The notes below the pieces were generated by a model. The model saw only the letters and a program-made list of their open reading frames with translations. It did no database searches and was not told the DNA's origin. From Saxidomus purpurata (Eukaryota > Mollusca > Bivalvia > Venerida > Veneridae), in assembly GCA_022818135.1 (NCBI GenBank), contig JAFMSR010000016.1, positions 42,850,236 through 42,914,235 of the forward strand: a stretch of DNA of 64,000 nucleotides, given 5' to 3'. The translations under genes were made by a program, and so were the position numbers. The first letter of the stretch is position 1; each line of letters starts with the position of its first letter. This document shows, in pieces, positions 26,901 to 41,900 of the stretch.

Positions 26901-29900
26901 TTTCCTAAGGTAGCCATTTTAGAAGCAATGATTTAGGTAGCTGCTGTGGAAATACAGTATTTTAAATATTTCAGATTGTGGGATACCCCAAGAGATAGTA
27001 AATGGCATACATACATACAGTGACACCACTTATGGTAGTTTTGTCAATTACACTTGTGATGCTGGATTTGATCTGATTGGATCAGGAATGGTTATATGTA
27101 CAGCAGATGGATCATGGAGTACTTTTCCTGCATGCATCAAACAAGGTCAGTTTTGAAGTCACATGGTGGAAAAACTTTAAGGAGAGTAATCTGTTACAAC
27201 TGAATTGTATTCACTGCAGTGCAGTCATGTATGTCATAAAATCATCTTAGTAATATTTAGGTAGACAACTTTGTGCCTAGTAATGTTCAAGGTTATACCT
27301 GTGCCACTTTGTAGGTTGTGGTGAAATACAGACACCAGCAAATGGGCAATTGATATATACAGATGGAACCAGTCTGGGTAGCCAGGCAATATTTGACTGT
27401 GACCCAGGATTTTATTTGACTGGTACCAATGTTTCATATTGTTCTGGAAGAGGATCATGGACCACTGTACCACCATTCTGCATCTTGCGCAGTAAGTATC
27501 TAATATACAAAGATATAGGTGAATGTATAACTCTAAATGTATGAATAACCTATTACTTCTAGAGTAAGGTGTCATTGGTGATCAATTACATTAAAAAAGA
27601 AACAAAAAGAAAAAAAAACTTGAATTTTGTCAACTTCAATTTACAAGTTCATTTTCAATTTAATTTTCAGAGCAAATTGTCAGAATGTACCAGTCAGTGT
27701 CTTATAAGGACACTATTATCTGTATAGCAAATCATAATAAAAGCATTAGGATTTTTACAATCTGTCCGCCCCTAAGTTTGCATAAAAGTGAACAAAAGTC
27801 ATCCTGTTTTGAAGAAAATAGCCTAATAATTATCATCGCATTCCAGTTCAATGATTATTCATTGGCAGTTACTGTCCATTGATTTCTTCTTCATATCACA
27901 GGCTGGAATTCAAATCTTCACGGGAAGCTTTCTTAACAGAAGTACAAATGTATATAATAAGTATGTGCTTATTGATGAGTTATTGCCCTTGATTACTTTT
28001 TAACCAGGTTTTCCGAAGGAAAAATCCTGGTTATTAGATTGAGGTATGTCGGCGGGCGGGCGGGCGTAAACAATTTCTTCTGTGCGCAACTCCTCCTACA
28101 TTTCTCAACGGATTTCAACCAAACTTTCACAGAAGTATTGTCATGAAGTTCCCTGGCGCAATTTGTCGGGGTTTTGTGATTTGGTCATTTTTGACAGAAT
28201 TATGGCCCTTTGTTTTTTTTCACATGTAATTCTTCTGTGCGCAACTCCTCCTACATTTCTCAACGGATTTCAACCAAACTTTCACAGAAGTATTGTCATG
28301 AAGTGCCCTGGCGCATATTGTCCGGGTTTTGTGATTTGGTCATTTTTGACAGAATTATGGCCCTTTGTTTTTTTTCACATGTAATTCTTCTGTGCGCAAC
28401 TCCTCCTACATTTCTCAACGGATTTCAACCAAACTTTCACAGAAGTATTGTCATGAAGTGCCCTGGTGCATATTGTCGGGGTTTTGTGATTTGGTCATTT
28501 TTGACAGAATTATGGCCCTTTGTTTTTTTCACATATGTAATTCTTCTGTGTGCAACTCCTTCTACACTTCTCAAGGGATTTCAATCAAACTTTCACAGAA
28601 TTATTGTCACCAAGTACCCTGGCGCATATTGTCGGGGTTTTGTGATTTGATCATTTTTGACAGAATTATGGGCCTTTGTTTTTTTCCACATAATGTAATA
28701 TATATAGAGAAATACTCTTCTGTGTGCAACTCCTACATTTCTCAAGGGATTTCAACCAAACTTTCACAGAACTATAATTGTGAACTAAAGAATTTTGAAT
28801 GTATAATGTTCTGCCTCTGGTCGTCCGGTCCGTCCGTCCGTTAGCAATTTTGTGTCTCCTTATTTAAGTATATATAAAAGGGAGAATACTCTGTTATTAT
28901 AAAAGGGAGAATACTCTGTTATTACTGTCTATTTTTAGAATAGATTACCAGTCCTGTATACTTTGGAGTATTCTGTTACAGTAAGATGACAAAATTTCTC
29001 TTGAGACCAGCGGTTCAAACCCCACACAGAGCAAGTTTGTTTTTGTTTTTTTTTTTGTTTTTTTTTTAAATTTTGCCTGAATTATGGCCCTTTGCTTTTT
29101 TTCCACATATGTTATATATAGAAGAATACTGTCACGTGCCCACTTCCTCCTACATTTCTCAAGATATTTAAACCAAACTCTCACACAACTGTTGTCATCA
29201 AGTGCCCACGTGCATATTGTCTGGGTTTTGTGTTTTGATCAATTTTGCCTGAATTATGGCCCTTTGCTTTTTTTACACATGTAATATATAGAAGAAGACC
29301 TTTGTTTCTTTTTCACATTATGTATATCTACTTACTTTAAAAACACATTTGCGCTCGGCCAGCAGACTGGAAAATGAAAACCTGGTTTTGTGACAATTTC
29401 CTGTCACTTGTTCATATTTTTTCTTGTCTTCGCCATTTCTCAGCAACCTTCGGCTGAAAATCAACAAATTTTCATTTTCAAAATCTTTTATAGCAATTAT
29501 CAGCATGTTCAGTGGTCAGTGACTTTCACTGGATTATGGCCCTTTAATGTGAGCAACTTTCACACAAAAACCTTGCCTATGCGGTGGGATCGGTCATGTC
29601 AATATGGCTGTTGTTGATTTGATTTTCATGAAACTTACAATGGGTTGCAGTTGGGTTTGCTTGTACGCTATCTTGGCAATCAATACAGTCATAATCTTAC
29701 GTCACTCAAAGCGCGATTTTGAAACTATTTTTAGCTCGACTTTTCGAAGAAAAGGGGAGCTATCCTACTCGCCCCGGCGTAGGCGTTGGTGTCACACCTT
29801 GGTATTAGAGGTATGGCTTTGAAACTTACCATACTTGTTTACCATCATAACCTCCATCTAGAGACAAGAGTACATAACTCTGTCAAGGTTTTTGACAGAA

Positions 29901-32900
29901 TTATGGCCCTTTTTTGACTTAGAAAGTGTATTGAGCTTGGTTAAGTTTTTCGTACCACCTCACTTTATTTCAAAACCATTGGAGGTATTGCTTTGAAACT
30001 AACCATACTTGTTAACCATCATGACCTACATCAACAGACAAGAGTACATAACTCTGTCAAGGTTTTTGACAGAATTATGCCCCTTTTTTACTTAGAAAAT
30101 ACATTGAATATAGGTAAAATCCATTTGTTGCCTTAACCCTTTGAGATATTGCTTTGAAACTTTGACTGATTGTTTTCATCATTACCCCCATCTGTAGGCA
30201 AGAGAAGGTAACTCTGTCAGGGATTTGTTTTAAAAATTATGGCCCTTTATCGACTTAGAATCTTGGTTAAAGCCGCAAAAATCCCTGCCCTGGTAGGGAG
30301 AATTTGGTAGGCGTGTTTATCAGATAACAAGCTATCACTCTTGCAGAGGGACGCTGTACCTGTGCTAAATATAACTGAAGTAAACAAACACTACAGTAGA
30401 GCAGAGCATAAAATATTTACTGGCCATGCTTTGCATTGTATAAGCTTTCAATCCATTTATTCCAAATTGTTTCTTTTTACTGGTTATTTTGTTTGTCATT
30501 TCTGGATTTCTTTTATAGCTAACCATTTTTTCAGATGTAATGTCCCTATTTATGTTTTCATTCCAGTCTAGTAATGCTAAGTCAATCTTTACTTTGTAAA
30601 TGGAATCTCTTGTCTAAAAACTGTAATAGAGCATTGTTGAAAGACGTAATGAGTGTCCTTACAGTATTTATACTTTTTTGCTTCTTATAAACTGGCAATC
30701 CTTTTTAAAAATCAGTTAGAATTTCAACAGCTCAGTCACTTTTCAACTAGAATTTGTGGAGGCTAACTGTTGTCACTATCCATGACTATTTTAATATCAT
30801 GATATTTTCTTAAATCCGAAAGACAATGTAAGACTTATGTTAAACACAGTGACAAGGCACAAAATGAAAATTTTGTGGAATGGTGCAGGCCTATTTCTAT
30901 CACCAAATCAATTAATTTCAATTATCAACAGGGTTAAGATAATATAGGCAATTAGGGAGGACTGTCAAAACAATACACATTCATGGCATCAATTTCACTG
31001 ATAAACTTTGGGCACTTTATAACTGGCATTTATTTTGTTGCCTTGAAAAATTAGCATCAGAAAATAATGCATGTGGTGAGAAAAAGAAGTATGTAATTAT
31101 CATGATAAATTAACAAAGGATTGGGTAGTATACTGGTTATGTGTCAGATAAAAAAATTTTTCACTAACTTGATGACTTATCATTATTATTATTATAAATC
31201 AGTTTCATAACAAAAACATGATTACAACTAAATTTCTAACTAGACGTAGTGATTGTGAATCTCTTTTACAGTGAATTCTCATCTGCTACAGAATGCCTTG
31301 TGGATGATAAACAAAACCATGTGCTAGTAATGTTTACATTCCTCTCTATCTAGGGTTATGACCTCTAAGCTCCTCCCGGGAAATTCAAATTTTTGACAGT
31401 TGGGTTTAAACTTTTTTGGAAAGAATACTTCTTTGACTTTTATTGAAAAAACTAAATGCACCAACAGACATAGAATAGTACAAGATACACTTGTGCAAAT
31501 TTTGAAATTTTTATGCCCCCGAAGGGTGGCATATTAAAATCGCACCGTCTGTCCGTCTGACCGTCTGTCCGTCCGTCCGTCTGTCCGTGCGTCCGTGCGT
31601 CCCCACTTACAAATTCGTGTCCGGACTGTAACTTTGTCATGCATTGAAGGATTTTAAAATAACTTGGCACACATGTCTAGCACATCAAGACGACGTGTCG
31701 CGTGCAAGACCCACATCCCTACCTCAAAGGTGAAGGTCACACTTGGAGTATGAAGGTTATGGAATCCTCTATATATGCACACATTCGTGTCCGGACTGTA
31801 ACTTTGTCATGCATTGAAGGATTTTAAAATAACTAGGCACACATGTCTAGCACATCAAGACGACGTGTCGCGTGCAAGACCCACGTCCCTAGCTCAAAGG
31901 TCAAGGTCACACTTAGAGTTTGAAGGTAATGGATTCCTCTATATATGCATATATGCACACATTCGTGTCCGGACTGTTACTTTGTCATGCATTGAAGGAT
32001 TTTAAAATAACTTGGCACAAATGTCTAGCACATCAAGACGACGTGTCGCGTGCAAGACCCAGGTCCCTAGCTCAAAGGTCAAGGTCACACTTAGAGTTTG
32101 AAGGTAATGGATTCCTCTATATATGCATATATGCACACATTCGTGTCCGGACTGCAACTTTGTCATGCCTTGAAGGATTTTAAAATAATATGGCACACAT
32201 GTCTAGCACATCAAGACGACGTGTCGCGTGCAAGACCCACATCCCTACCACAAAGGTCAAGGTCACACTTAGAGTTTATAGGTAATGGAATCCTGTATAT
32301 ATGCATACATTTGTGTCCGGACTATAACTTTATTATGCTTTGAAGGATTTTAAAATAACTTGGCACAAATGTCTAGCACATCAAGCGGATGTGTCGTGTG
32401 CAAGACCCAAGTCCCTACCTCAAAGGTCAAGGTCACACTTAGTGTTTAAAGTAATGGAAAACTGTATGCATGGTTACTCTGTCATGCATTGAAGGATTTT
32501 AAAATTACATAGCACATTTATTGAGCACATGGAGAGGACACAGACTGTGAGGCACCTCTTTCGGGGGCATTCGTCACTTGTGAGGGACAGCTCTTGTTTA
32601 CTTCTGTAGTTCTTTCAGGGTTTTAAAAAAGGGTTCTCTGATGTTAACCATGTACATTTTATATAGAAACCTGCCCCAGCGCCATCTTCTGGCTTTTATA
32701 TCCCAGTTGGGGGTTTAAGTTTTTCGTACCAGTCCACTTTTTGACTAAACTGTTTGAGATATTAATTTGAAAGTTGGAATACTTGTAAACCATAATGATC
32801 CCAAAACATGGGCAGGAGAAGGTAATTCTGTCAAGGATTTTATTTGAATTATGGCCCTTTTTGACTTAGAAACTCAGTTAAAATTTTCATTCTTGTCCAC

Positions 32901-35900
32901 TTGTTGACTTAACCATTTGAGATATTACTTTGAAAGTTGGAGTACTTATGTACTCATTACCCCCATCTGTAGGCAAGAGAAGGTAACTCTGTCAGGGATT
33001 TGTTTTAAAAATTAAGGCCCTTTATCGACTTAAAATCTTGGATAAGATTTCATTCTTGTCCACTTGTTGATTTAACCATTTGAGATATTACTTTGAAAGT
33101 TGGAGTACTTATGTACCATCATGAGACCTATCTGTAAGCAAGAGAAGATAACTCTGTGAAAATGTTTCTTGATTTGTACTTAGAAATTCCTGGTTAAAGT
33201 CTTGTGTGCCCTTAACTGTCAAAGTTTTGTTTTATAGGCAAGCACTAAAAAGTCGAGCACGCTGTCCTACTGACAGCTCTTGTTAGAGCTAGTATTTAGG
33301 TTAACTCCTCTCCACTCAAGGACATTAAGGTGCGAGCGTCCAGCTATTTTCTCGCATCATAAATTTGCTCCGGCCAAATACCCGCATGGTAAACTACTGA
33401 AGATTTTAATGCAAGTGACAATCAGTATTTAATAAGGTTAAATATAGGTTTCTCCGTGTATTTTGGAGTGACTTCGAGAGAAATATATAGATCTACTGTT
33501 TTATTAATACTCCCTTAAAAGAGATCTCTTTTAATCACAACAACTGAGCTACGGTATCATTGCATTTAACATAAGTGTAGATACAAAGGAAATGTCCCAT
33601 TTAAAACAACCGAAATATTGGTGTTTCCGTCGTTAGTACAGGCTGTGATCAGTAAAAACACAGCGGCAGTCCGGCGTAAGTTAATGAATTATTATACATG
33701 TAAATTATGTTCGCGGAACTTTACACGTCGGAATTCCATTACAGTATGTAACATGTTATCGTACATAATTCATGATGCCGGGTGAACAAAAATATATTGT
33801 GATGCTTTTTTCATAAAAATGCATTTTTCAGTCGGTTTCTCAAATCGCCTTGTCAATTTTGTTTGCCAAAATGGAAATCAAACAAAAAGTCAACAAAAGC
33901 AACTCGATTTACGATATTATCAATATTTGAGTACATCGACAACAGATTTCGCAGCACTTATCTGTAAACGTGAAAAAATGTTTGTGTCCGGCAGTACTTG
34001 AACTCTGAACCTTTATTTCGCAAAGCGTCACCACAAAAGCGAGGTCATGGGCAAGGAAGTCTACTGACATACTAGTATCTCAGAGCTATATAGCCCTGGC
34101 CCATTATTGCTTTGAGCCATTTTTTTTCCGTGTGGCATTGTTTGCATAGCACATAAAACATATTCTTTCTTTAAAAGTTGTAGCCAATTCAATTTCTTTT
34201 GAGCCAATTGAACTTTTTTTGTAGCCAATATTGGCATTGGCTAATGCCAGAGCTAGCCCTGTATAATCTTATGCCGTACTGTACTGACATATCCAGTGCA
34301 TCTGAAAACACTTGCCTATCAAAATATTTACTTGTTTACAAACTTGTTATAGGACATGATTAACTCATGCAAGAAGGTGGGTCAAATCACAAGAAGCTCT
34401 CAGAAAGACAACATTTAATGTATAGTCATGTATAGTAATTTGTACATATACAAGAACTTGTGCATATTAATAATACTTAAAATGAACAAGAAAAGTGTAA
34501 GAAGTTATATGTGATGATTAATTTAGTGGAGTGCTGCTGTATATGTCCAACCGATAGTTCACAGGGGGTCCGACTTGTCTGACATGGGACTTTCTGCTGT
34601 CGGGCAAGCGATTTTTCTGTCGCGGTTGTCTGCAGGCAAGCCGAAATCAAGAGGGGGAAAAATAAAAACGAAAAAATAGTGTACGAAAGTCCTGTTTCAC
34701 CCAGCCTAGACCCTCTAGATCTATTTGCAGTATATATCGAAAACATTTTAATCACGCCTACTTTAAAAGCGCGCTGTAAATGTGTTTTACTATTATTTGT
34801 ATGTACATGTATTGCCTCGTGGAGTAGCCTCAATATTTTGACTGCAAGACAGACCAATTTTACAAACTGACATTACATCTAGGCTGCCTTTGGGAAGGGC
34901 GGCCATCATATGTAACAAAAAGCTCTTGCGTGCAATTAGTTGGGCGAATATAAAACTTCCATAGTCCATTTCATGAAGTTTGGGGAAAGTTCCATCAATT
35001 AGTGTAATCTACTGATTATGTCGTGACTTAAAAAATTTCCTTTCCATGTTTTCCTAGATGGGCGGAACGTGACGTCAGAATCAAATAAAGACTGAACGCA
35101 TGCGCCCCTAATTGGCCTTGTCATTGAAAGGACGGAGGGGAGGAGTTAACCGATATATACATGCTCTATTAATAGTTTCAGATTCGTCTTTGTGTGACGT
35201 AAGATTGTAACTGTATTGAATGCTAAAATAGCGTATAGGCAAAGCCAACTGCAACGCGTTGTATTCAAGGGTGTGATACTCTGATTGGAAAATAGGTGTT
35301 TTAGAGTTGCAGTGATAAAGTGTCATCTTGGTCTTCTTGTTACATTTATGTATCTGCATGTTCAGATTGTGGGCCACTATCAGAGCCAGCAGATGGATCT
35401 AGGACCTTGTCAGATGGCACAGTGTTTAACAGTATTGCCCAGTTCACTTGTAACATTGGTTATAAACTGTCTGGTCCAGAATACAGAACATGTTCTGATG
35501 CTGGAAACTGGGAACCACAACAAACAACCATGTGCTCCATTCAAGGTTGGTGAACGTTCATTACAATCACAGTCTGATATGGCTTAAATGGCTAAATAAT
35601 AACAAGAAAAACTGTGATACTATATACGTTTCACAGCGGGCCAACAAACAAAACTGACATGTAAATATTTTAGAAACTGGTGATGGTTGATGTTGAGACA
35701 TGGTCCCAAAGAAATTCAAGGAGACCTTGGTCAATATATAAACGTTGACCACGATTTCAATAATGTCCTGCTATATTCCATATGTCCCCACCTTTAAACA
35801 CATATCAGTCAGTCCCTTTTGTTCCTGGATAAAACTAAAGTTTTGAAATAGAAGGTACGATTTGACTTCAAAGGATACAAGTTGACTTTTTGATCGGTAC

Positions 35901-38900
35901 AAGTTGACCAATTGACGAGATTACTAAGGTATTAGTTAACTTGGGTGCGAGTCAAACCGAAAGCTTCTGGTTGAGCAAGCAGAAACTGACAACACCACAT
36001 CTTCTGACTGACTTGTATTATAAAAACTTTACACTGACGTGTAGTATAAAAATTACTGTTATTGAATGATATGAATCGATTAATTAAAGTCCCTGTTTAA
36101 ATTCGGAGGTAGGACAGTATATGAAATATTGTAACTTATTTTAGAACAAAACAATTACTAACAACAATTCTATAGAAAATAGACTGTGTCTATAACATTC
36201 ATCTCAGAAGTACCTTATTTTTCAATGATGAGAGACACATCTAAGTAACGAACGACAACTTGTGCGTTCAAGAAAAAAATAGACTGTGTCAACAGTGTTC
36301 ATCTCAGAAGTACCGGAATTTTTCAATGAAGAGAGACGCACATTTTCAATCAAGTGCTTAAGTCTCCATGCACCTTTTGCTCACCCCGTATTAAATATAG
36401 CGGGCCGCTGCTGGGGCCCGCAATAAAATTTAACTAGCTAAGGAGCAGGGGAACAGCAGTGCTGTTGTTTGCCAGAACTTGGTTCAGAGATGTATTATAT
36501 GTGTTGTTTTAGGTCTTAGCCAAGCATAGACCTGGAATATTTCCTGTCATGCTGTTGAAGGCTAATTTGTGTTACATAGCTACATAGCAAAACTTAATGT
36601 CCATTGTGACCCTGTGCCATGTCACTATGTGCAAGCCACAGGAGATAGAGATAGATAATTTCAGGGGCATGGTGTATGTGCATCTGTCTGAACTTGTTAG
36701 GACTGTAAATTTGTCGTGGGTATGGGCTTGGATTCAAAATAATTTGGCAGGAATGTTTACCATGATAATAAGATTTGCTGCATGTAATCCCTGGGTCTAC
36801 AGCTCAAAGGTCAAGACAAGGATAATAAAAACTTAATTGACAAAGATCTGCCAGATGTTGGCTCATGAACATGTCATGTTTTAAGACCACTAGTGATTGA
36901 CAATAGTGTCTGTCACGAGTTTTAAAAAAATGCGTTTTGAAGTCTTTTCAAATAATTTATGGGTCAATAATCTTGTTTCAGACTGTGGAAGATTGCAGAA
37001 TCCATTGAATGGGAATGTTGATTTGTCACCTGGAACCACATATGGACAGACTGTGACATTCTCCTGTAGTGTGGGCTATGATATATTTGGTGCTGATAGC
37101 GTCACTTGTATGGCAAATGGAAAGTGGAGCAATGAGTTGCCTCTTTGTAAAGTTACAGGTACACATAGAAATTAGAATGTCTAAAGTGACAGATATTGAT
37201 ACATAGAAGGAAATGCACCAAGTTACTTCGCAATCTTACAGAGACAGATAAAATATATCAGAAAATGTGTCCACTTGAGTTTCCTTGTTAGTGGAAATAA
37301 TTTAAAAATGAATTAGATATAAAATATACAGAAACAGTTTAAAAATTGTGCACAAATGGCTTAGTTTAAAGAATTTTCAGGCTTTTTATGATAATTCTTA
37401 TAAAGTCCTTACATAAAAAAATACCATTATTATGACCATCACTTGCTTGAGTGTGTTTTCAGACTGTGGAGGTCTGTCAAGTCCAGTGAATGGTTCTGTA
37501 TCCACCAGTGAGACAACATTCGGTCAGGTTGCTATCTATACCTGCCATGAAGGATACACACTGCTGGGAACCAGCACACGTATATGTCAGCCGACTGGTT
37601 CCTGGTCTAGCTCCCCACCTACTTGTTTGGTGAAAGGTTTGTCTAATGGAGGATAATGACATATTATACTAACAGATGTATTTCTTTCATGTGCTTTCTT
37701 CTCAGTAAAGCTTGTTTGCAATATTTTGCCCTGTCAGGTGACCTTGCGAATATTTAACATAGTAGATGGGGTCATTTGATTATGAAATTAAAGTCAGTCC
37801 CACACTTCAGTGGACAAATTGATGAGAATGTCCTTTCAAATTCCCAAGATTTCCTTTATCATAATGTATACAGGAATGAATATGATTGTGGTGAAGTAGA
37901 AGGAAACATTAGGTAGGCTCATCAACATTGTAAAAAAACTTGAAAATGCTTCTGTTTTCTTTCTTTTATGTTTTATTTGTTAAAAGCAAGATTATATTGG
38001 CATGTGTTGTTGATCACAGGTAAACTCAAAAAACACTTTTTCTCTTAGACTGTACACCACTGCCTAATCCCGCATTTGGTACAGTAGAGTACAAAGATTC
38101 TTTGTTTGGAAGTGTTGCTTCCTATACATGTAACACTGGATACAGACTGGAAGGTGTGGCATATAGAACTTGCTTAGCAGATGGACGCTGGTCAGACACC
38201 ACACCAGTGTGTGAAGTTATAGGTAAATAAAGATTAACTATCATTCAAACTTGTAGAAATCTTGCTATTATTAGTGAGGAGAAAAGTTGACTAATAACAA
38301 CGTTTATATTAAAAAATAATTGAGTAAGGAACAACACTTCAAAGTGCAAGGCACTAACAAAGTTAGCACTCTATCTGTATGCTACGACCGGATGTAAACA
38401 TTACGTACACAGAGCATGCGCGGGCGTTTAACCCAACCCATATATTCAATTTTATTTGTTACGTTTTTGAATCAGTCATACGTTTTTAAACCCGTTTTCA
38501 CAGTGCGCAAGTATTTTGTTAATAATAGAGGTGTGAGAGTATGGCAAGATAAATAAATTTATTCCCACTCCAGCAGGGATTCGATCTCTGATCTCCCGCA
38601 TGACAAGCGGGATACATAGCACTGTGCTATCGAGGAATTGTGTTTAGTAAGCATATAACTTTGTAGTTCACCAATACAGACATTTGTTTCGGAATGGGGG
38701 TACAATTTTATGTAAACAAACAAATTTAACTTCCCAGACACTTTAAATAAGAAGTGGACACACAGTAAACTTGGTAGTTTCGTAAAGTATATTCAAATTT
38801 CTGTTAGAAAAAAATTGTCTGCGTGTTTCAAAATTTCAAAGTCGGTTTAAAAGGCTATCTTCAGCCGTTACCCGGCAACAGAATCTCAGTCACTCTGATG

Positions 38901-41900
38901 AATTTCTAAACTTTATGACGCTCGTAAAGTATTAATCATCAGTCAATTTTTATCATATTTCTTCCGTTTTATTTATCATTCAATATTCAATCAAAAACCA
39001 TCAAGTTTTCTTACATGGAAGAATACAATAACGCGCTTACCGTAATTCTAATATGACAGTTCATTTGTATAATTTATTCATAAACGCAGGAGCATAGAAC
39101 TTTGTTAGTGCAAGGGGAGGGGAGACTTTTATTGAACTACCAGTTTCAGTCCTTAAGGACCTTCAGGATATTCAGCATTTATTAAGCTATTTGTGCTCCT
39201 AAAAGGAGGCATCACTAAATAGCTTCTTATACTCTCTACACAAAGTTTAGCTAGGGGGTATATAGTGGTCAGTCTGGTTGGCTGGTCAGTTTCTTGGTTT
39301 TAGTGTCTGCTCAAATCTCCTTGAAGGATTTTCAGGAAGCTTAGGTTGAATGTTCATGCCATCAAGATGACGTTCAGAATTTGTTTCAATTCCACCACCT
39401 CAAGGTCAAAGTCGCACTTGAGGGTCATTGGGTTTTTGTGTCTGCTCCTTATCTTTTGAACCCCCTGAAAGATTTTCATCAACCTTGCATAAAATATTCA
39501 TATCATCGAGACAATAATTATGCAGAACTCGTATTCAAACCCTTTTGGCACAAGGTCAAGGTCACAGGTGTCATTTGTTTTTACTTGTTCACTCCATATC
39601 TGATGAACTCCTTGATGGATTTTTGCGAAATTTGGACATATATTTATCTTACTGAGTGTATGCGCAGAACCCATGCTCCATCCACACCAGTTCAAGGTCA
39701 CAGAGGTCATTTGTTTTAATCAGGTTCACTTGATTTGAACCCCTTAATAAATTTTTACCAAACATGGGACAAATGTTCATATTATTGAGATACTGCTCCA
39801 TCCCTATCAGCTCAAGGTCAAGGTCACACAAATGGGTCAAAGGTCATCACTTTAATTATTTCCTAAACCGCTTGATGGTTTTCTTAAATATGATATCTCA
39901 CTGATAGGGTCAAGGTCACATTAGGGATCAAATGTCATAATACTGTATTTCAGGTTATTGATAGGACATGCAGAATATATGTTCCAACTATGTGGGCTTA
40001 AGGTCAAGGTCACATAAGTCAAAGGTCATAAGACTATCTCTCTTGAATAATTGGGATCAAAGGTAGTGTGACTTAAATTTGTGTCCACATTGTAACTGCT
40101 GAAGCAAATACTGTATTTCAAATGAGCATTTAACAAATGTTAATCATATAATTGTTGAGGTTAGTGTAATGGATGAGGCCATTTCATGTGACAATGCACA
40201 TTATGTGGGGGCATTTTAATATCTGTGATAATTCAAGTTTTCTTTGCTATAGTGGAGATTTCTAGGTGAAAGGTATGTGTATGTCATTTTGTAAAGCTTT
40301 ACCACAAGAAATAATGTTGATGTGAATTGAAACTAATAAATAACTATTTCTGTCATTCAGATTTCTCTGTTTTATTATAGACTGTGGAGCCTTGTCATCA
40401 GTACAGTTTGGTACATTCAGAACACCTCAGACAAATGTATATGGTACCACAGTAACTTACAGCTGTGACACTGGGTACCAGCTGATCGGTAATGCTACAG
40501 TCACCTGTCTCAAAACCAGCCAGTGGAGTGCTTTACCTTCATGTGTAATTATAGGTCAGTTGAAAACATTTTGCATTGCATTGGAAAGATAATCAGTAAA
40601 TATTCAATATGCACTGGAACCTGAAACAAATAGTTTTACAGTATCTTGAAGTAAACCAATGTGTGAAAGAATGCTTGTATTGTGTGACGAAAGTTTTTTT
40701 CTTTCATGAAATTTGTACCAGTTTGATGTGTCAGATGATGTCAATGTCCCTTCTATGAATAGAATGCGATGACCTATCAAGACCTATAAATGGAATGTTA
40801 ACGCTACCAGGAGGGACTACATATGGACAGATGGCCATTTTCTCATGTCAGACTGGTTACTTGCCATCAGGACCTACAGAACTGATGTGTGAAGCTAATG
40901 GTTCGTGGACTGCTTCCCCACCAGTGTGTCAACTTGCAGATTGTGGCTTGCTCACTGACCCAACAAATGGTGGAGTGACAATAAGTGGCACTAAATATGG
41001 GGACTATGCTACATATGTATGTGATGCTGGGCACCAGATATCTGGATCCTCTAGTAGACTGTGCCAAGAAAACGGAGAATGGAGTAGTTCCCGACCGGCC
41101 TGTACAGTTAGAGGTGATACTTTTAATATGATTTAATGATAATCATATCATACATCATGAGTTGGACATTTCTAGGGGACTTTTAAAGAGATTACTGATG
41201 CATGTCCCTTAATTTATTTCAAGTCAACTGTTATTGCCAACTTTTAATATTTAACAGCACAAACAAGTGTTTGAGAGCAAACTGGTAGCAGCAGACTGGA
41301 TCTTGTGGCCAAGTTGTTAAGGTGAACTTGAACATTAATTAAGGGTCAAGCCACATTGATGATCTGATCTCTTCTGAGGAATAGTGTTTGGGTAAACTGT
41401 CTGCCTGTACAAAACTACAGTACTATTGGAACAGGTGTTGAACCTAGAGAAAAAATAAAAGCAGTGACTGGCATTTCATGAGACAGATGTAATCAGACTG
41501 AATGTTCTGTTAATTGTAGATTGTGGCTCATTGACCTCACCGGTAGGTGGAAATGTGTCTTTGCCCTCTGGAACAACATACGGAAAGCTTGCAAACTTTG
41601 TATGTAATGAGGGATATGACTTAGTTGGATTGTCTACCTTGGTATGTCGGGCAGATGGAACATGGAGCAGTCGGGCGCCTACATGCTCACTTAAACGTAA
41701 GTATTCTAGTTATCTGTGCAAGCTATCTTTTGCTCTGACATTTGCATTGCACCTTGATCTAGGCCATGACATAATAATTGATGCAGCTTTTTGATTGAGA
41801 TCTCATTGTAGTCTTGAGAGTGGTATCTGAATTGTGGAAGGTAATTTTTTTAATAAATTCAAGTCAAGCCATGGCCTGTGTTTGACTTAATATTTTTGTA

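Noticed and set aside
28082..28844. Overlapping 100-160 residue open frames with repeated peptide blocks
   Set aside because: They are translations of the ~155-bp tandem units of a pearl-like element; the repetition follows the DNA units and no known domain appears.
14377..33284. CRISPR-like spaced repeats
   Set aside because: The regular units are 145-170 bp eukaryotic tandem arrays in mobile elements, without short repeats and unique spacers.
33970..34060. tRNA gene on the minus strand
   Set aside because: Only a loose B-box-like phrase; no acceptor or anticodon stem pairing could be found.
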